A stretch of DNA of 64,000 bases from RGIG4576 sp045656705 (lineage in GTDB: Bacteria; Bacteroidota; Bacteroidia; Bacteroidales; Muribaculaceae), in NCBI GenBank assembly GCA_045656705.1, contig JAZORR010000011.1, positions 22,034 to 86,033 of the forward strand, in the 5' to 3' direction. The position numbers and the translations under genes are program-made. Shown here one piece after another: positions 63,103 to 64,000 of this stretch. The notes under the pieces are model-generated. The model was not told the DNA's origin. It worked only from the letters and a program-made list of their open reading frames with translations, and ran no database searches. Every line of letters begins with the position of its first letter. The first letter of the stretch is position 1.

Positions 63103-64000
63103 TCAATTTGAACTTAAAATTATACTATATAGCTTCACTATATCACTAACATTCACTTCACCATCGCCATTTAGGTCGACAACGCTTTCTTCGATATTGG
63201 TAGTGTGTCCTAAGATATAGCTGTACAGCTTCACAACGTCGGTTACGTTCACTTCACCGTCACAGTTTATATCTCCAAGACTCGGCAGTACTGCCAACTT
63301 GATACTTACACATAGACCATTTGAAGTGGTTGAGATAATTTCAGCCTCACCGCAACCTACTGCAGTTACCTTGCCATTTTCATCAACTATTGCGACACTT
63401 TCGTTGCTCGATGACCATGTAACACTCTTGTCTGTAGCTGTTTCCGGATAAACAACTGCTTCAAGCTGAATGTTTTCGCCAACCAAAAGCGTAGTCTTTT
63501 CAGGAACCTTGATTTCAACTCTTTCTGCTGGAGTAGGTACCACAGTCACTTTACAAGAAGTAGAAAGATTTGAACCATCGGTTGTCGTAACAGTGATAGT
63601 TGCTTCGCCTACCTTGTGAGCAGTGACTACACCGTCCTTTACACTTGCGATACTTTCGTCACTTGATGACCATACTACATCCTTAACGGTTGTGGTTTCA
63701 GGAAGAACAGTCACCGAAAGTGTTGTGCTTTCGGTTGCTTTTAATGTTACATCGGTCTTGTCAAGAGCAATGCTTTGTGCCTGTGTGGCTACAACAGTCA
63801 CTTTACATGTTGCACTCAGATTGCTTCCGTCAGTTGTGGTCGCTGTGATTGTTGCTTCTCCAACTTTATGCGCTGTTACAACTCCGTCTTTAACTGAAGC
63901 AACGGTTTCATCGCTTGATGACCAAACCACATCCTTAACAGTTGTGGTTTCAGGAAGAACAGTCACAGAAAGTGTTGTGCTTTCGGTTGCTTTCAATGTT
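63103..64000 (-). CDS. Partial BIG2 Ig-like repeat protein with C-terminal dockerin-like module
   Basis: The coding frame runs off the right edge, so only the last 299 residues are seen. They contain at least three bacterial Ig-like group 2 repeats. The first two, in 84-residue (252-nt) register, share TTLSVTVLPETTTVKDVVWS, while the third is diverged. The final 60 residues hold two EF-hand-like units, DINCDGEVNVTDVVKLYSYI and DLNGDGEVNVSDIVKLYSII, which match type I dockerins (calcium-binding DxNxDGxVNxxD, then a helix). BIG2 repeats are usual in surface adhesins and glycan-active proteins. Base composition is richer in GC than the rest of the window. Confidence 0.85.
   Translation of the reverse strand, partial: TLKATESTTLSVTVLPETTTVKDVVWSSSDETVASVKDGVVTAHKVGEATITATTTDGSNLSATCKVTVVATQAQSIALDKTDVTLKATESTTLSVTVLPETTTVKDVVWSSSDESIASVKDGVVTAHKVGEATITVTTTDGSNLSTSCKVTVVPTPAERVEIKVPEKTTLLVGENIQLEAVVYPETATDKSVTWSSSNESVAIVDENGKVTAVGCGEAEIISTTSNGLCVSIKLAVLPSLGDINCDGEVNVTDVVKLYSYILGHTTNIEESVVDLNGDGEVNVSDIVKLYSIILSSN
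63470..64000. repeat. Tandem 252-bp repeats in the BIG2 gene
   Basis: The segment ending at 64000 and the one ending at 63748 repeat with a period of 252 nt (84 codons). The protein is nearly identical in both. The DNA is almost identical over the last 75-80 nt of each unit but has many synonymous differences in the rest. Confidence 0.8.

Noticed and set aside
63470..64000. Repeats considered as a CRISPR array
   Set aside because: The period is 252 nt, in frame and translated as Ig-like domains; there are no short repeats with unique spacers.

Overview
This window is chromosomal DNA from a low-GC (roughly one-third GC by eye) member of the Bacteroidota, almost certainly order Bacteroidales. 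The markers are a type III glutamine synthetase, an LpxC-FabZ fusion, a GT3-type glycogen synthase next to a DUF3417-type glucan phosphorylase, a Bacteroidetes-type RNA polymerase omega protein, DUF4293, an OstA-like/SurA pair, and a tmRNA whose tag reads GENNYALAA. Several promoters fit the Bacteroides primary-sigma consensus TTTG-N19-21-TAnnTTTG, and Shine-Dalgarno sequences are mostly weak. I cannot assign a genus. I saw no insertion sequence, prophage, CRISPR array, tRNA or rRNA gene; the left and centre are ordinary core genome.

Layout. 1-7.7 kb: glnN (cut by the left edge) diverges from a secreted GH13 alpha-amylase; then a metallophosphatase/PQQ-propeller fusion, an Uup-type ABC-F ATPase, an ECF sigma factor and a 52-residue micro-ORF. 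7.7-11.4 kb (minus): a LolC/E-like permease, ssrA (tmRNA), and an operon of two YtxH proteins, a holin-like membrane protein, a small hypothetical protein and prmA. 11.6-23.4 kb: uvrA, a DUF4293 protein, a large TPR protein with an M3 peptidase, then the operon dCMP deaminase - S41 protease - 5-FTHF cyclo-ligase - degenerate RIC/hemerythrin-like protein - LuxR-type regulator. 23.5-27.7 kb: glycogen synthase and glycogen phosphorylase. 28-29.7 kb: a small conserved protein, an acyltransferase and a nitrilase-family amidase. 29.7-42.4 kb: a long, tightly packed minus-strand run (surA, ostA-like, mutL, serine hydrolase, TPR/PD40 protein, cstA, PHP phosphatase, metA, U32 protease). 42.5-50.4 kb: a second parvulin, guaB, recQ, clpX, clpP. 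50.5-53.8 kb: lpxA, lpxC-fabZ, lpxD. 53.9-62.2 kb: small enzymes, tex, an acyltransferase, rluD, a PASTA protein, and bamD-rpoZ. 62.4-64 kb: two secreted-protein genes running off the right edge.

Functional themes. Envelope biogenesis dominates: SurA and a second parvulin, OstA-like protein, BamD, LpxA/C/D, a LolC/E-like permease and a PASTA protein. Storage glucan turnover is represented by synthase, phosphorylase and amylase. Protein quality control is represented by tmRNA, ClpXP, S41, M3 and U32 proteins.

The most unusual parts are: (i) the right-end operon, in which a protein of Ig-like (BIG2) repeats ending in a dockerin-like double EF-hand lies directly upstream of a protein with a cohesin-like fold and a sorting-type C-terminus, a candidate extracellular cohesin-dockerin pair; (ii) the RIC-like protein with no visible iron ligands coupled to a LuxR regulator with a pseudo-receiver; (iii) a MutL lacking the usual endonuclease residues; (iv) the metallophosphatase-propeller fusion; and (v) a long hairpin in the predicted glnN leader. 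All assignments come from reading the sequence; no database search was run.
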